Positions 42,666 through 51,710 of a stretch of DNA of 64,000 bases are shown here, one piece after another. How positions within the stretch are numbered: position 1 is the stretch's first letter; each line of letters opens with the position of its first letter. A model generated the notes under the pieces. The model was given only the letters and a program-made list of their open reading frames with translations, was not told the origin of the DNA and made no database searches. The position numbers were made by a program, and so were the translations under genes. This stretch comes from Lactococcus lactis (GTDB taxonomy: Bacteria > Bacillota > Bacilli > Lactobacillales > Streptococcaceae): the NCBI RefSeq assembly GCF_029023865.1, contig NZ_CP118969.1:1054001-1118000 (forward strand), written 5' to 3'.

Positions 42666-44489
42666 ATGAATCTACAAGAAATGAACGCGCGTAAGGAAAA
42701 AATTCGTAATTTTTCGATTATCGCCCATATTGACCACGGAAAATCAACACTTGCTGACCGTATTCTCGAGCAAACTGAAACTGTTTCAAAACGAGAAATG
42801 CAAGCCCAACTTCTTGACTCAATGGACCTTGAACGTGAACGCGGAATTACCATTAAATTAAATGCTATTGAGTTAAATTATAAAGCCAAAGATGGTGAAA
42901 CTTATATTTTCCACCTCATTGACACGCCGGGTCACGTTGATTTTACTTATGAAGTTTCACGAAGCCTTGCTGCCTGTGAGGGAGCAATATTAGTTGTTGA
43001 TGCCGCACAAGGAATCGAAGCCCAAACCCTTGCAAACGTTTATCTTGCTTTGGATAATGACCTTGAAATTTTACCAGTCATCAATAAGATTGACCTACCA
43101 GCTGCTGACCCAGAAATGGTTCGTCAAGAAATTGAAGATGTGATTGGTTTAGATGCCTCTGAAGCCGTTCTTGCTTCAGCCAAAGCTGGGATTGGTATTG
43201 AAGAAATTCTTGAACAAATTGTTGAGAAAGTTCCTGCCCCTCAAGGTGAAGTTGACGCTCCGCTCAAGGCTTTGATTTTTGACTCAGTTTATGATGCATA
43301 TCGAGGCGTTATCCTTCAAATTCGGGTCATTGACGGCTCGCTTAAAGTTGGCGACCGTATTCAATTGATGAGTAACGGTAAAGAATTTGATGTCACAGAA
43401 GTTGGTATTTTCACACCAAAAGCTGTTTCTCGTGATTTCTTGATGGCTGGAGATGTTGGTTATGTAGCTGCATCTATTAAAACCGTTGCGGATACACGTG
43501 TCGGAGATACCGTGACCCTCGCATCAAATCCAGCAACTGAGGCCCTAAAGGGTTATAAAGAAATGAATCCAATGGTATTTGCGGGGATTTATCCAATTGA
43601 ATCAAATAAATTCAATGACTTGCGCGAAGCCCTAGAAAAACTTCAATTAAACGATGCTAGTCTTCATTTTGAACCTGAAACATCGCAAGCGCTTGGTTTC
43701 GGATTCCGTTGTGGTTTCCTCGGTCTTTTGCATATGGATGTCATTCAAGAGCGTTTAGAACGTGAATTTGGTATTGATTTGATCATGACCGCGCCATCCG
43801 TTGTTTATCATATCAATACAACGGACGGTGAAACCCTTGAAGTAGCCAACCCATCAGAATTCCCAGATCCTACGCGCATTGAAAACATCGAAGAACCATT
43901 TGTTAAAGCTCAAATCATGGTACCAAATGATTTCGTTGGTCCGGTTATGGAATTAGCTCAACGGAAACGTGGAATTTTCCTAACAATGGATTATTTAGAC
44001 GCAAATCGGGTCAATATCATATATAATATTCCATTGAGTGAAATTGTCTTTGATTTCTTTGATAAACTTAAATCATCAACTAAAGGTTATGCCAGCTTTG
44101 ATTATGAGATTTCTGATTATCGTCCATCAAATCTTGTGAAAATGGATATTCTCTTAAATGCCGAAAAAGTCGATGCCTTAAGTTTCATTGTCCACAAAGA
44201 CTTTGCCTTTGAACGCGGAAAAGTCATTGTTGAAAAACTTAAAAAACTCATTCCACGTCAACAATTTGAAGTGCCAATTCAAGCGACTATCGGAAATAAA
44301 ATCGTTGCCCGTTCAGATATTAAAGCTCTTCGTAAAAATGTATTGGCCAAATGTTATGGTGGTGATATTTCCCGCAAACGAAAACTCCTTGAAAAACAAA
44401 AAGCCGGTAAAAAACGAATGAAAGCCATTGGTTCAGTAGAAGTCCCTCAAGAAGCCTTCTTATCTGTACTCTCAATGGATGAAGAATAA
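42666..44489 (+). CDS. lepA: Elongation factor 4 (LepA)
   Basis: 607 residues. LepA is a ribosome-bound GTPase that influences initiation and elongation, and causes back-translocation in vitro. G1 is AHIDHGKST (about 20-28), G2 lies in [10 protein letters not shown]3 is [11 protein letters not shown], and G4 is NKIDLP. The C-terminal domain ends [20 protein letters not shown], which is diagnostic for LepA rather than EF-G. AAAGGAA precedes the ATG. It has its own promoter and terminator. Confidence 0.97.
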   Translation: MNLQEMNARKEKIRNFSIIAHIDHGKSTLADRILEQTETVSKREMQAQLLDSMDLERERGITIKLNAIELNYKAKDGETYIFHLIDTPGHVDFTYEVSRSLAACEGAILVVDAAQGIEAQTLANVYLALDNDLEILPVINKIDLPAADPEMVRQEIEDVIGLDASEAVLASAKAGIGIEEILEQIVEKVPAPQGEVDAPLKALIFDSVYDAYRGVILQIRVIDGSLKVGDRIQLMSNGKEFDVTEVGIFTPKAVSRDFLMAGDVGYVAASIKTVADTRVGDTVTLASNPATEALKGYKEMNPMVFAGIYPIESNKFNDLREALEKLQLNDASLHFEPETSQALGFGFRCGFLGLLHMDVIQERLEREFGIDLIMTAPSVVYHINTTDGETLEVANPSEFPDPTRIENIEEPFVKAQIMVPNDFVGPVMELAQRKRGIFLTMDYLDANRVNIIYNIPLSEIVFDFFDKLKSSTKGYASFDYEISDYRPSNLVKMDILLNAEKVDALSFIVHKDFAFERGKVIVEKLKKLIPRQQFEVPIQATIGNKIVARSDIKALRKNVLAKCYGGDISRKRKLLEKQKAGKKRMKAIGSVEVPQEAFLSVLSMDEE

Positions 44490-44497
44490 AACATCTT

Positions 44498-44522
44498 AAA
44501 ATCACCATCAAGGTGGTTTTTT
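44498..44522 (+). terminator. Terminator of lepA
   Basis: AAATCACC/GGTGGTTT and T-run. Confidence 0.82.
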
Positions 44523-44555
44523 GTTACAATAAAAGAAGTAGAAAAGAGGTAGAAA

Positions 44556-45191
44556 ATGAAAATATTTATCGTTGGAAGTACCGGACGTGTAGGTAAAAGT
44601 TTGCTTAAATCTCTCTCAACAACGGACCATCAAATCTATGCTGGAGCAAGAAAAGTTGAGCAAGTTCCTCAATATAATAATGTAAAAGCGGTTCATTTTG
44701 ATGTTGATTGGACACCAGAGGAAATGGCCAAACAATTACATGGAATGGATGCTATTATTAATGTTTCAGGCTCAGGTGGAAAAAGTTTATTGAAAGTTGA
44801 CTTATATGGGGCTGTCAAACTCATGCAGGCAGCTGAGAAAGCAGAAGTTAAACGATTTATCTTACTAAGTACGATTTTTTCTCTTCAACCAGAAAAATGG
44901 ATTGGTGCCGGCTTTGATGCATTAAAAGATTATTATATTGCTAAACATTTTGCTGATTTATATCTTACTAAAGAAACAAATTTAGATTATACAATCATTC
45001 AACCTGGAGCATTAACAGAGGAAGAGGCAACAGGATTGATTGATATTAATGATGAGGTTTCTGCAAGTAACACAATAGGAGATGTGGCAGATACTATCAA
45101 AGAATTAGTGATGACCGATCATTCAATTGGAAAAGTCATTTCAATGCACAATGGAAAAACGGCGATTAAAGAAGCTCTTGAAAGTCTTTAA
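44556..45191 (+). CDS. NAD(P)-binding atypical SDR protein
   Basis: 211 residues. A Rossmann fold with the nucleotide-binding motif FIVGSTGRVGKSLL (residues 4-17), followed by AGARKVEQ and INVSGSGGKSLLKVDLYGAVKLMQAA. The NmrA-like/SDR_a5 group often has no catalytic Tyr-Lys pair; here KDYYIAKHFADLYL near 129 may supply Y-x-x-x-K. Substrate unknown; possible redox sensor or small-molecule reductase. AAAGAGG precedes the ATG. It is a single-gene unit. Confidence 0.82.
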   Translation: MKIFIVGSTGRVGKSLLKSLSTTDHQIYAGARKVEQVPQYNNVKAVHFDVDWTPEEMAKQLHGMDAIINVSGSGGKSLLKVDLYGAVKLMQAAEKAEVKRFILLSTIFSLQPEKWIGAGFDALKDYYIAKHFADLYLTKETNLDYTIIQPGALTEEEATGLIDINDEVSASNTIGDVADTIKELVMTDHSIGKVISMHNGKTAIKEALESL

Positions 45192-45206
45192 ACTTTTCTT
45201 AACATT

Positions 45207-45239
45207 TAAAAGATACTTAAAAATTTAAGTATCTTTTTT
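45207..45239 (+). terminator. Terminator of SDR gene
   Basis: AAAAGATACTTAAA/TTTAAGTATCTTTT and T-run. Confidence 0.87.
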
Positions 45240-45254
45240 GATTACAGTAAAAAA

Positions 45255-45314
45255 TTGACAGGAGAGTCTGTAATATTTTATAATTTTAATGACGCTTAAA
45301 AGAAAGCGCTAAAC
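45255..45314 (+). promoter_or_regulatory. Promoter with cre-like site of the amino-acid permease
   Basis: TTGACA (45255-45260), 18-base spacer, TATAAT (45279-45284). AGAAAGCGCTAAAC (45301-45314) fits the lactococcal cre consensus at 13 of 14 positions, about ten bases downstream of the expected start, where bound CcpA would block elongation. Confidence 0.65.
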
Positions 45315-45363
45315 AATAAATTGTCAATGTCCGCGATTTATTCAAAAAAATTTAAGGAGTTTT

Positions 45364-46830
45364 ATGGACACAAAAAAAATTAGATGGTTTACCGTCGCAT
45401 TCATTGCCTTTAACATGGTTTGGGGGATGGGGAATGTTGTTAATAACTTTGCCCAACAAGGAATTACTGTTGTTACCTCATGGCTGTTAATTTTGGCTTT
45501 GTACTTTATTCCCTATGCACTTATTGTTGGTCAACTGGGTTCAACTTTTAAAGATAGTAAAGGTGGGGTCAGTTCATGGGTTGAAAATACCAGTACAAAA
45601 CGCTTGGCTTATTATGCCGCATGGACTTATTGGGTAGCTCACATTCCTTATTTGGCTCAAAAACCACAAGCGATTTTGATTGCTTTTGGTTGGGTGGGAC
45701 AAGGAAACGGAAATCTGGTTAATCAGATGTCAATGACCGCTGTTGCTCTGGCTTCCTTAGCAATTTTTTTAGCTTTCTTATGGTTGTCAACAAAAGGGTT
45801 AAACACTCTGAAAGTGATTGGAGGACTTGCGGGAACAGCAATGTTTGTTATGAGTTTACTTTTCATTGTCATGGCGATTGGAGCACCTTTTATCGCAAAA
45901 GATTTCCACATTGCAACGCCTGACACGGGAAATATTAAAACTTATATCCCTAAATTTGACTTCAGTTATTTCACAACTATCTCAATGCTGGTTTTTGCTG
46001 TCGGTGGTGCTGAAAAAATTTCTCCTTATGTTAATCAAACGAAAAACCCAGCAAAAGAATTTCCAAGAGGGATGTTTTTACTTGCTGGAATGGTTGGTAT
46101 CTGTGCCGTCTTAGGTTCGATTGCCATGGGAATGATTTTTTCAAGTGGTAATTTACCAAATGACTTGATGGCTAATGGTGCTTATGCAGCATTCCAAATT
46201 TTAGGTCAACACTTTGGTGTCGGAAACTTTTTAATGATTGTTTATGCTTTAACTAACGGTGTAGGACAAATTGCTGCCTTAGCTTTCTCTATTGATGCGC
46301 CATTACGCATTTTACTTGCTGATGCTGACCCAGAATTCGTTCCAGCATGGTTGCGTAAAAAAACGAACAAAGGAACGCTTAAAAATGGTTATACATTAAC
46401 AGGAATTCTTGTAAGTATCATTATTCTTTTACCATTACTTGGAATCGGAGATATGAATGAATTAGTCAAATGGTTGACTAATTTAAATTCAGTTGTGATG
46501 CCAATGCGTTATCTTTGGGTCTTCTTTGCCTTCATTATGTTAAATCGGGCAGTGAAATATTTCCAATCTGAATATAAATTTATCAAACAAAAACGTCTAG
46601 CCATGATTGCTGGTGCCTGGTGTTTTCTCTTTACACTCATCGCCTGCGTGTTAGGAATGGTTCCAAAATTGGACTATGCTTCTAATCCGTCTGCATGGTG
46701 GTTCCAACTTGCATCGAATATTTTGACACCAATTGTCTTAATTTTACTTGGTATGCTTTTACCCTTCATTGCCCGTCGTGAACAACGCAAAACAAATGGT
46801 TTTGATTTAAATTCGCTCAATGTGGAATAA
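45364..46830 (+). CDS. APC-family amino-acid permease
   Basis: 488 residues with 12 predicted membrane helices. It belongs to the amino acid-polyamine-organocation family, in the group of glutamate/GABA-type exchangers by general layout (N-terminal GMGNVVNNFAQQG, KGGVSSWVENT, FAVGGAEKISPYVNQTKNPAKEFPRG). The specificity cannot be read from sequence. AAGGAG precedes the ATG. The strong promoter and a cre-like sequence suggest carbon catabolite repression, which would link the uptake of an amino acid to sugar supply. Confidence 0.85.
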   Translation: MDTKKIRWFTVAFIAFNMVWGMGNVVNNFAQQGITVVTSWLLILALYFIPYALIVGQLGSTFKDSKGGVSSWVENTSTKRLAYYAAWTYWVAHIPYLAQKPQAILIAFGWVGQGNGNLVNQMSMTAVALASLAIFLAFLWLSTKGLNTLKVIGGLAGTAMFVMSLLFIVMAIGAPFIAKDFHIATPDTGNIKTYIPKFDFSYFTTISMLVFAVGGAEKISPYVNQTKNPAKEFPRGMFLLAGMVGICAVLGSIAMGMIFSSGNLPNDLMANGAYAAFQILGQHFGVGNFLMIVYALTNGVGQIAALAFSIDAPLRILLADADPEFVPAWLRKKTNKGTLKNGYTLTGILVSIIILLPLLGIGDMNELVKWLTNLNSVVMPMRYLWVFFAFIMLNRAVKYFQSEYKFIKQKRLAMIAGAWCFLFTLIACVLGMVPKLDYASNPSAWWFQLASNILTPIVLILLGMLLPFIARREQRKTNGFDLNSLNVE

Positions 46831-46839
46831 AGCCAGATT

Positions 46840-46864
46840 ATCCCTGATTTTTTCAGGGTTTTTT
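46840..46864 (+). terminator. Terminator of permease gene
   Basis: CCCTGA-TTTTT-TCAGGG followed by six T. Confidence 0.87.
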
Positions 46865-46955
46865 GATGTTTTTTTTAGAATAAAACAAAAGGATAAGTAT
46901 TCTTAAAAATATCTAAGGATTAATTGTAAAAACTAGTCTATATCTACGAGAAAAG

Positions 46956-46984
46956 CTGACTTTTCGTGCAAAATTTGGTATAAT
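46956..46984 (+). promoter_or_regulatory. Promoter of gyrA
   Basis: CTGACT (46956-46961), 17-base spacer, extended -10 TGgTATAAT (46976-46984). Confidence 0.75.
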
Positions 46985-47030
46985 ATAGATAATCTGTTTG
47001 TCAATTGGGGCAAACTCTTCCGAAAGCAAG

Positions 47031-47066
47031 AAAGGAAAGTAAAATTTCATTTTAATGAAATTTTAC
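47031..47066 (+). promoter_or_regulatory. Ribosome-binding site followed by a 13-bp hairpin before gyrA
   Basis: AAAGGAAAG (47031-47039) leads into GTAAAATTTCATT-TT-AATGAAATTTTAC (47039-47066). An ATG (47055) lies in the hairpin, and the likely start (47076) has only AAGG after it. Confidence 0.6.
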
Positions 47067-47075
47067 AAGGCAAAC

Positions 47076-49565
47076 ATGCAAGACAAAAATGTTATCAATG
47101 TCAATTTAGTTGAGGAGATGAAGACGTCATTTCGTGACTATGCAATGTCAGTTATCGTTGCACGGGCACTTCCTGATGTACGTGATGGTTTAAAACCCGT
47201 TCACCGTCGTATTCTCTACGGAATGAATGAACTTGGAAATACTCCAGATAAACCACATAAAAAATCGGCACGTATTGTCGGTGAAGTTATGGGTAAATAT
47301 CACCCACACGGAGACAGTTCAATCTATGAAGCAATGGTACGTATGGCTCAATGGTGGTCTTATCGTCATATGCTTGCTGACGGACACGGTAACTTTGGTT
47401 CAATGGACGGAGACGGTGCCGCAGCGATGCGCTATACCGAAGCTCGTTTAAGTAAAATTGCCATGGAAATGTTGCGCGATATCAACAAAAATACCGTTGA
47501 TTTCATGGACAATTTCGATGGTACTGAACGTGAACCGCTCGTTTTACCTGCTCGTTTTCCAAACCTTTTAGTTAATGGAACCACAGGGATTGCCGTTGGG
47601 ATGGCAACAAACATTCCACCACATAATCTGGGTGAAACAATTGATGCAGTAGATATGCTCATGGAAAATCCAGAAGCATCAGTTACTGATTTAATGTCTG
47701 TGATTCCTGGACCTGACTTCCCAACAGGGGCTTTGGTTATGGGTAAATCTGGTATTCGCCGTGCTTATGAAACTGGTAAAGGTTCAATTACATTACGTGC
47801 AAAAACCCACATTGAAGAAATGGCTGGTGGGAAAGAACGTATTGTTGTGACTGAACTACCATATATGGTCAATAAAGCGCGTTTGGTTGAACATATTGTT
47901 CGTTTAAACCATGAAAAACGAATTGAAGGATTGACTGCGGTTCGTGATGAATCCAACCGTGAAGGAATTCGCGTGGTTATCGAAGTTCGTCGTGACTTAT
48001 CAGCACACGTTATCTTAAATAATCTGTTCAAACTAACAAGTTTGCAAACTTCATTTGGTTTCAATATGTTGGCTATCGAAAAAGGAATTCCTAAAATTCT
48101 TTCTTTGAAAGAAATCTTAGTTGATTATATTGAACATCAAATAGAAGTTGTTGAACGTCGTACAGCCTTTGATAAAGCACGTGCAGAAGCACGCGCACAT
48201 ATCTTGGAAGGTTTACGTATCGCTCTTGACAATATTGACCGTATCATTACAATTATCCGTGAATCACAAACGGATGCCATTGCACAAAAAACAATGATGG
48301 ATGAATTCCTCCTCTCTGAAAAACAATCGCAAGCTATTCTTGATATGCGTTTGCGTCGTTTGACCGGATTGGAACGTGATAAAATTGAGGCAGAATATCA
48401 AGATTTAGTCGCTTTGATTGCTGACTTAGCCGATATTTTGGCAAAACCTGAACGTGTTAAGAAAATTATTCGTGAAGAATTAGAAGAAGTTAAACGTAAA
48501 TTTGCTGACAAACGTCGAACAGAATTGTTAGTTGGTGAAGTTCTTACTCTTGAAGATGAAGATTTGATTGAGGAAGAAGATGTATTGATTACTTTATCAA
48601 ATAAAGGATATATCAAACGTCTAGCTAATGACGAATTCCGTGCCCAAAATCGTGGTGGACGTGGTGTTCAAGGAATGGGAATGTCTGATGATGACTTTGT
48701 TCAACATTTGGTATCTACATCAACACATGATCATTTACTCTTCTTTACAAATCTTGGACGTGTTTACCGAATGAAAGGATATGAAATTCCTGAATACGGT
48801 CGGACAGCAAAAGGATTGCCAATTGTCAATCTCCTCAAGCTTGATGACGGTGAAAAAATTGCAACAATCATCAATGTTGACCGTGACCAAGCGGCGAAAT
48901 ATCTCTTCTTCACAACACGTAATGGAATTGTTAAACGAACTTCAACCAGTCAATTTAGCAATATTCGGACAAATGGTTTGAAGGCTTTGAAACTCCGAGA
49001 TGGTGATGAACTGATTAATGTGCTTAGAACTTCGGGTGAAGATGAGGTGATTATCGGAACTCATTTGGGATACTCAGTTCGCTTTAAAGGTGCAGTTGTT
49101 CGTGATATGGGACGTGCAGCAGCCGGTGTTAAAGGGGTTAACCTCAGAGAAGGCGACTATGTTGTCGGAACTTCACGAATTGATGATAGTCAAGAAGTTC
49201 TTGTCATCTCAGAAAATGGTCTTGGTAAACGAACTCAGGCTTCGGAATATCCAACAAAAGGCCGTGGTGGTAAAGGGATGAAAGTCATGAATGTCACAGA
49301 AAGAACTGGTAAATTAGCTGGTTTAACTGCTGTCAATGGTGACGAAGATTTGATGGTTATTACAGATACAGGGGTTATTATCCGTACAAATGTGGCTAAC
49401 ATTTCTCAAACTGGTCGAGCTGCCCAAGGGGTTAAAGTAATGCGACTTGATGATGAAGCACAAATTGTAACCTTTGCACTTGTAGATCCAGTCATTGAAG
49501 ATGAAGAAGTTGATGCGCCAGAACTTACTGATGAAACAATTTCTACTGACAATAACGAAGAATAA
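47076..49565 (+). CDS. gyrA: DNA gyrase subunit A
   Basis: 829 residues from the ATG at 47076 ([15 protein letters not shown]), preceded by AAGG; the ATG at 47055 would add seven residues encoded in a hairpin. GyrA breaks and rejoins DNA to add negative supercoils. The active-site tyrosine lies in [11 protein letters not shown] near 119. The quinolone-resistance region reads [15 protein letters not shown] with wild-type-like Ser and Glu. The GyrA-box equivalent [11 protein letters not shown] (about 527) separates GyrA from ParC. The C-terminal beta-pinwheel ends in an acidic tail. Confidence 0.96.
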   Translation: MQDKNVINVNLVEEMKTSFRDYAMSVIVARALPDVRDGLKPVHRRILYGMNELGNTPDKPHKKSARIVGEVMGKYHPHGDSSIYEAMVRMAQWWSYRHMLADGHGNFGSMDGDGAAAMRYTEARLSKIAMEMLRDINKNTVDFMDNFDGTEREPLVLPARFPNLLVNGTTGIAVGMATNIPPHNLGETIDAVDMLMENPEASVTDLMSVIPGPDFPTGALVMGKSGIRRAYETGKGSITLRAKTHIEEMAGGKERIVVTELPYMVNKARLVEHIVRLNHEKRIEGLTAVRDESNREGIRVVIEVRRDLSAHVILNNLFKLTSLQTSFGFNMLAIEKGIPKILSLKEILVDYIEHQIEVVERRTAFDKARAEARAHILEGLRIALDNIDRIITIIRESQTDAIAQKTMMDEFLLSEKQSQAILDMRLRRLTGLERDKIEAEYQDLVALIADLADILAKPERVKKIIREELEEVKRKFADKRRTELLVGEVLTLEDEDLIEEEDVLITLSNKGYIKRLANDEFRAQNRGGRGVQGMGMSDDDFVQHLVSTSTHDHLLFFTNLGRVYRMKGYEIPEYGRTAKGLPIVNLLKLDDGEKIATIINVDRDQAAKYLFFTTRNGIVKRTSTSQFSNIRTNGLKALKLRDGDELINVLRTSGEDEVIIGTHLGYSVRFKGAVVRDMGRAAAGVKGVNLREGDYVVGTSRIDDSQEVLVISENGLGKRTQASEYPTKGRGGKGMKVMNVTERTGKLAGLTAVNGDEDLMVITDTGVIIRTNVANISQTGRAAQGVKVMRLDDEAQIVTFALVDPVIEDEEVDAPELTDETISTDNNEE

Positions 49566-49571
49566 TTGAAA

Positions 49572-49602
49572 AGAAAGTCTGCCAGTTACTGACAGACTTT
49601 CT
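49572..49602 (+). terminator. Hairpin after gyrA
   Basis: AGAAAGTCTG/CAGACTTTCT with a loop containing a CTGACAG copy. The T-run is short, so it is a weak terminator. Confidence 0.55.
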
Positions 49603-49618
49603 GACTGAATAAGATGGT

Positions 49619-49637
49619 GCTGACAGCTCTGTCAGTA
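49619..49637. repeat. CTGACAG inverted pair before apbE
   Basis: GCTGACAG-CT-CTGTCAGTAAAAA. Confidence 0.7.
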
Positions 49638-49648
49638 AAAATTAGAGA

Positions 49649-50809
49649 ATGAAAAAAATAATAATTTGGGTTCTAGCAACACTTAGTTTAATTAGCTTAA
49701 GTGCTTGCGCTAATGGAAAATCTAGTCAAAAAGATAATCGTAATTTATTAACGTCACCAATTAATAAAGACGTGACGACAATGGGAACTTACATTAAAGT
49801 CACTGTTTATGACAAAGGAAAAGAAGCTGCAGTAGAAAAGGCTCTAAAACTTCCTGTTGAATACAATAATTTAACAACCGTTAATCAATCAGGTTCACAA
49901 ATTGATGAGATTAACCAAAATGCAGGAATTAAACCTATCAAGGTGAATTCAAATGTATATGAATTAGTTAAAGCTGGTTATAACTATTCAGCTAAAGATT
50001 TAGGTTATGATATTACAATTGGTTCACTGACAAGTCTTTGGAACATTGGAATGGATAACGCTAGAAAGCCTGCTCAATCAGAAATTGATCAAGTTTTGCC
50101 TTTAATTAATTATCATGACATAAAATTTGATGATAAAAATGAAACAATTTATCTGACACAAAAAGGCGCTCGTTTGGACTTGGGTTCCATTGTCAAAGGG
50201 TTTGTTGCCATGAAAATGGTTGATTCACTCAAAAAAGATGGTGTTACCACAGGGATTGTCAACTTGGGTTCTAGTTCGATTTATGTGATTGGTCATTCAC
50301 CGAGAGGTGCTGACAGTCCGTGGACAATCGGAATTAAGAATCCAAATGATCCAACTGGGACTCAAATGGGGATTATTAAAGCTTCTAATGAGCACGTCAA
50401 TACTTCAGGAATTTACGAAAGATATTTAGAAGTTGATGGGCATAAATACAGTCATATTTTAAATCCTAAGACAGGCTATCCTTTTGAGAATGATATTGCC
50501 AGTATCACCTTGTTAATTTCAGGAAAAGATAAGACCAATGGTGATGGTTTGTCAACAATGATATACGCTATGGGAACTAAAAAAGGTTACGAATACGTTG
50601 AAAAGTTGAAAAACGTTGAGGCTGTATTTGTTGATAAAGATAATAAGGTTTATATCACACCTGGACTGAAAGACAAATTTCAGCTTTCAGATAAAAAAAC
50701 ATTTGAAGTTGGTAATATTACAAACTTAAAACAATTGTTTAAATCTTGCTATACGCAAGGTTTTTTGTGTAAAACAATTAAAACTTTTGACTCAGAACTT
50801 AAAGCATGA
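49649..50809 (+). CDS. apbE: FAD:protein FMN transferase ApbE, lipoprotein
   Basis: 386 residues. ApbE attaches FMN to threonine in exported flavoproteins outside the membrane. The signal peptide ends in the lipobox LSACANG (Cys21). The family motifs DLGSIVKGFVAMKMV (about 180), NLGSSSIYVIG (about 209) and YSHILNPKTGYPFE (about 267), with D-G-LST near 297, are intact. The last 25 residues (after NITNLKQLF) are encoded through a terminator-like hairpin and the next gene's promoter, so this extension is suspicious. It may serve the exported flavoprotein reductase at the right edge. Confidence 0.9.
   Translation: MKKIIIWVLATLSLISLSACANGKSSQKDNRNLLTSPINKDVTTMGTYIKVTVYDKGKEAAVEKALKLPVEYNNLTTVNQSGSQIDEINQNAGIKPIKVNSNVYELVKAGYNYSAKDLGYDITIGSLTSLWNIGMDNARKPAQSEIDQVLPLINYHDIKFDDKNETIYLTQKGARLDLGSIVKGFVAMKMVDSLKKDGVTTGIVNLGSSSIYVIGHSPRGADSPWTIGIKNPNDPTGTQMGIIKASNEHVNTSGIYERYLEVDGHKYSHILNPKTGYPFENDIASITLLISGKDKTNGDGLSTMIYAMGTKKGYEYVEKLKNVEAVFVDKDNKVYITPGLKDKFQLSDKKTFEVGNITNLKQLFKSCYTQGFLCKTIKTFDSELKA
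50743..50767 (+). terminator. Terminator-like hairpin inside the apbE frame
   Basis: CTTGC-TATAC-GCAAG followed by G and six T, about 40 bases before the apbE stop. Confidence 0.55.
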
Positions 50810-50815
50810 TACAAT
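50787..50815 (+). promoter_or_regulatory. Promoter of srtA
   Basis: TTGACT (50787-50792), 17-base spacer, TACAAT (50810-50815); lies within the end of apbE. Confidence 0.75.
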
Positions 50816-50852
50816 GAATAAAAAGAGTACACAAAAAGACAAGGTGGGTAAA

Positions 50853-51599
50853 ATGGCAGAGCGTAAAAAAACTAAAAGAGGAAAATATAACTGGCTGTTA
50901 AATACGTTTATTGTTCTTCTATTTATAGTAGGGTTAGTCTTAATTTTTAATAAGCCAATTCGTAACATGTTGATTGCAACAAATAGTAATAAATATCAAC
51001 TTCATAATGTTTCACAAGAAAAGATAGAAAAAAACAAAAAAGCTGATGTGAGTTTTGATTTTGCTGCGGTAAAATCAGTAGATTTTCAATCAGTCCTTAC
51101 CAACCAGTTTAATAGTCAACCTCTACCTGTAATTGGTGGTATTGCAATTCCCGAATTAAATATCAATCTTCCTATCTTTAAAGGGGTTGGAAATACTTCA
51201 CTTTTATATGGAGCGGGAACAATGAAAGCTGACGAAGTCATGGGTGAAGGTAACTATAGTTTGGCTGGTCATAATATGACTGGATTTACTTCTGACTTAT
51301 CTATCTTATTCACTCCGTTAGAGAAAGCAAAAGCAGGAATGACAATTTATGTGACTGATAAAGATAATATTTATCAGTATAAAATTGATAAGATTGATGT
51401 AGTGACGCCAGAACATGTTGAAGTAATCAATGATAGTCCAGGTAAAAAAGAAATCACTTTAGTAACCTGTGCTGATGCTGAGGCAACTCATCGAATCATT
51501 GTACATGGAACTTTTGTAGATAAGACATCTTACGATAAAGCAACCGATACCATGAAAAATGCATTTGAAACCAAATATAATCAAATTAAAAATTTCTGA
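50853..51599 (+). CDS. srtA: Class A sortase
   Basis: 248 residues from the ATG at 50853, preceded by AAGGTGG; earlier ATG codons in the frame lie near the promoter. Sortase A cuts LPXTG proteins and links them to peptidoglycan. One N-terminal membrane helix (about 14-34) is followed by the beta-barrel with the catalytic histidine in LAGHNM (near 141), the cysteine in TLVTCADAEATHR (near 205), and the arginine in THRIIVHG. No LPXTG protein lies nearby in the window, as usual for the housekeeping enzyme. Confidence 0.95.
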   Translation: MAERKKTKRGKYNWLLNTFIVLLFIVGLVLIFNKPIRNMLIATNSNKYQLHNVSQEKIEKNKKADVSFDFAAVKSVDFQSVLTNQFNSQPLPVIGGIAIPELNINLPIFKGVGNTSLLYGAGTMKADEVMGEGNYSLAGHNMTGFTSDLSILFTPLEKAKAGMTIYVTDKDNIYQYKIDKIDVVTPEHVEVINDSPGKKEITLVTCADAEATHRIIVHGTFVDKTSYDKATDTMKNAFETKYNQIKNF

Positions 51600-51608
51600 T
51601 TTAAGAAC

Positions 51609-51633
51609 TTCGTTATTATACGAATTTTTTTTT
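51609..51633 (+). terminator. Terminator of srtA
   Basis: TTCGT-(6)-ACGAA followed by nine T. Confidence 0.75.
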
Positions 51634-51647
51634 ATTTAAGATAGCGA

Positions 51648-51676
51648 TTGCAAAAGAAGGAAGATGATAGTATAAT
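51648..51676 (+). promoter_or_regulatory. Promoter of the transglutaminase-like gene
   Basis: TTGCAA (51648-51653), 17-base spacer, TATAAT (51671-51676). Confidence 0.75.
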
Positions 51677-51710
51677 TATCTTGGTAAATAAAGTAAACAG
51701 AGGGAAACTT

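Noticed and set aside
47055..47075. Upstream start for GyrA (MKFYKAN)
   Set aside because: The ATG lies inside a perfect hairpin, and family members start with MQDKN-like sequence.
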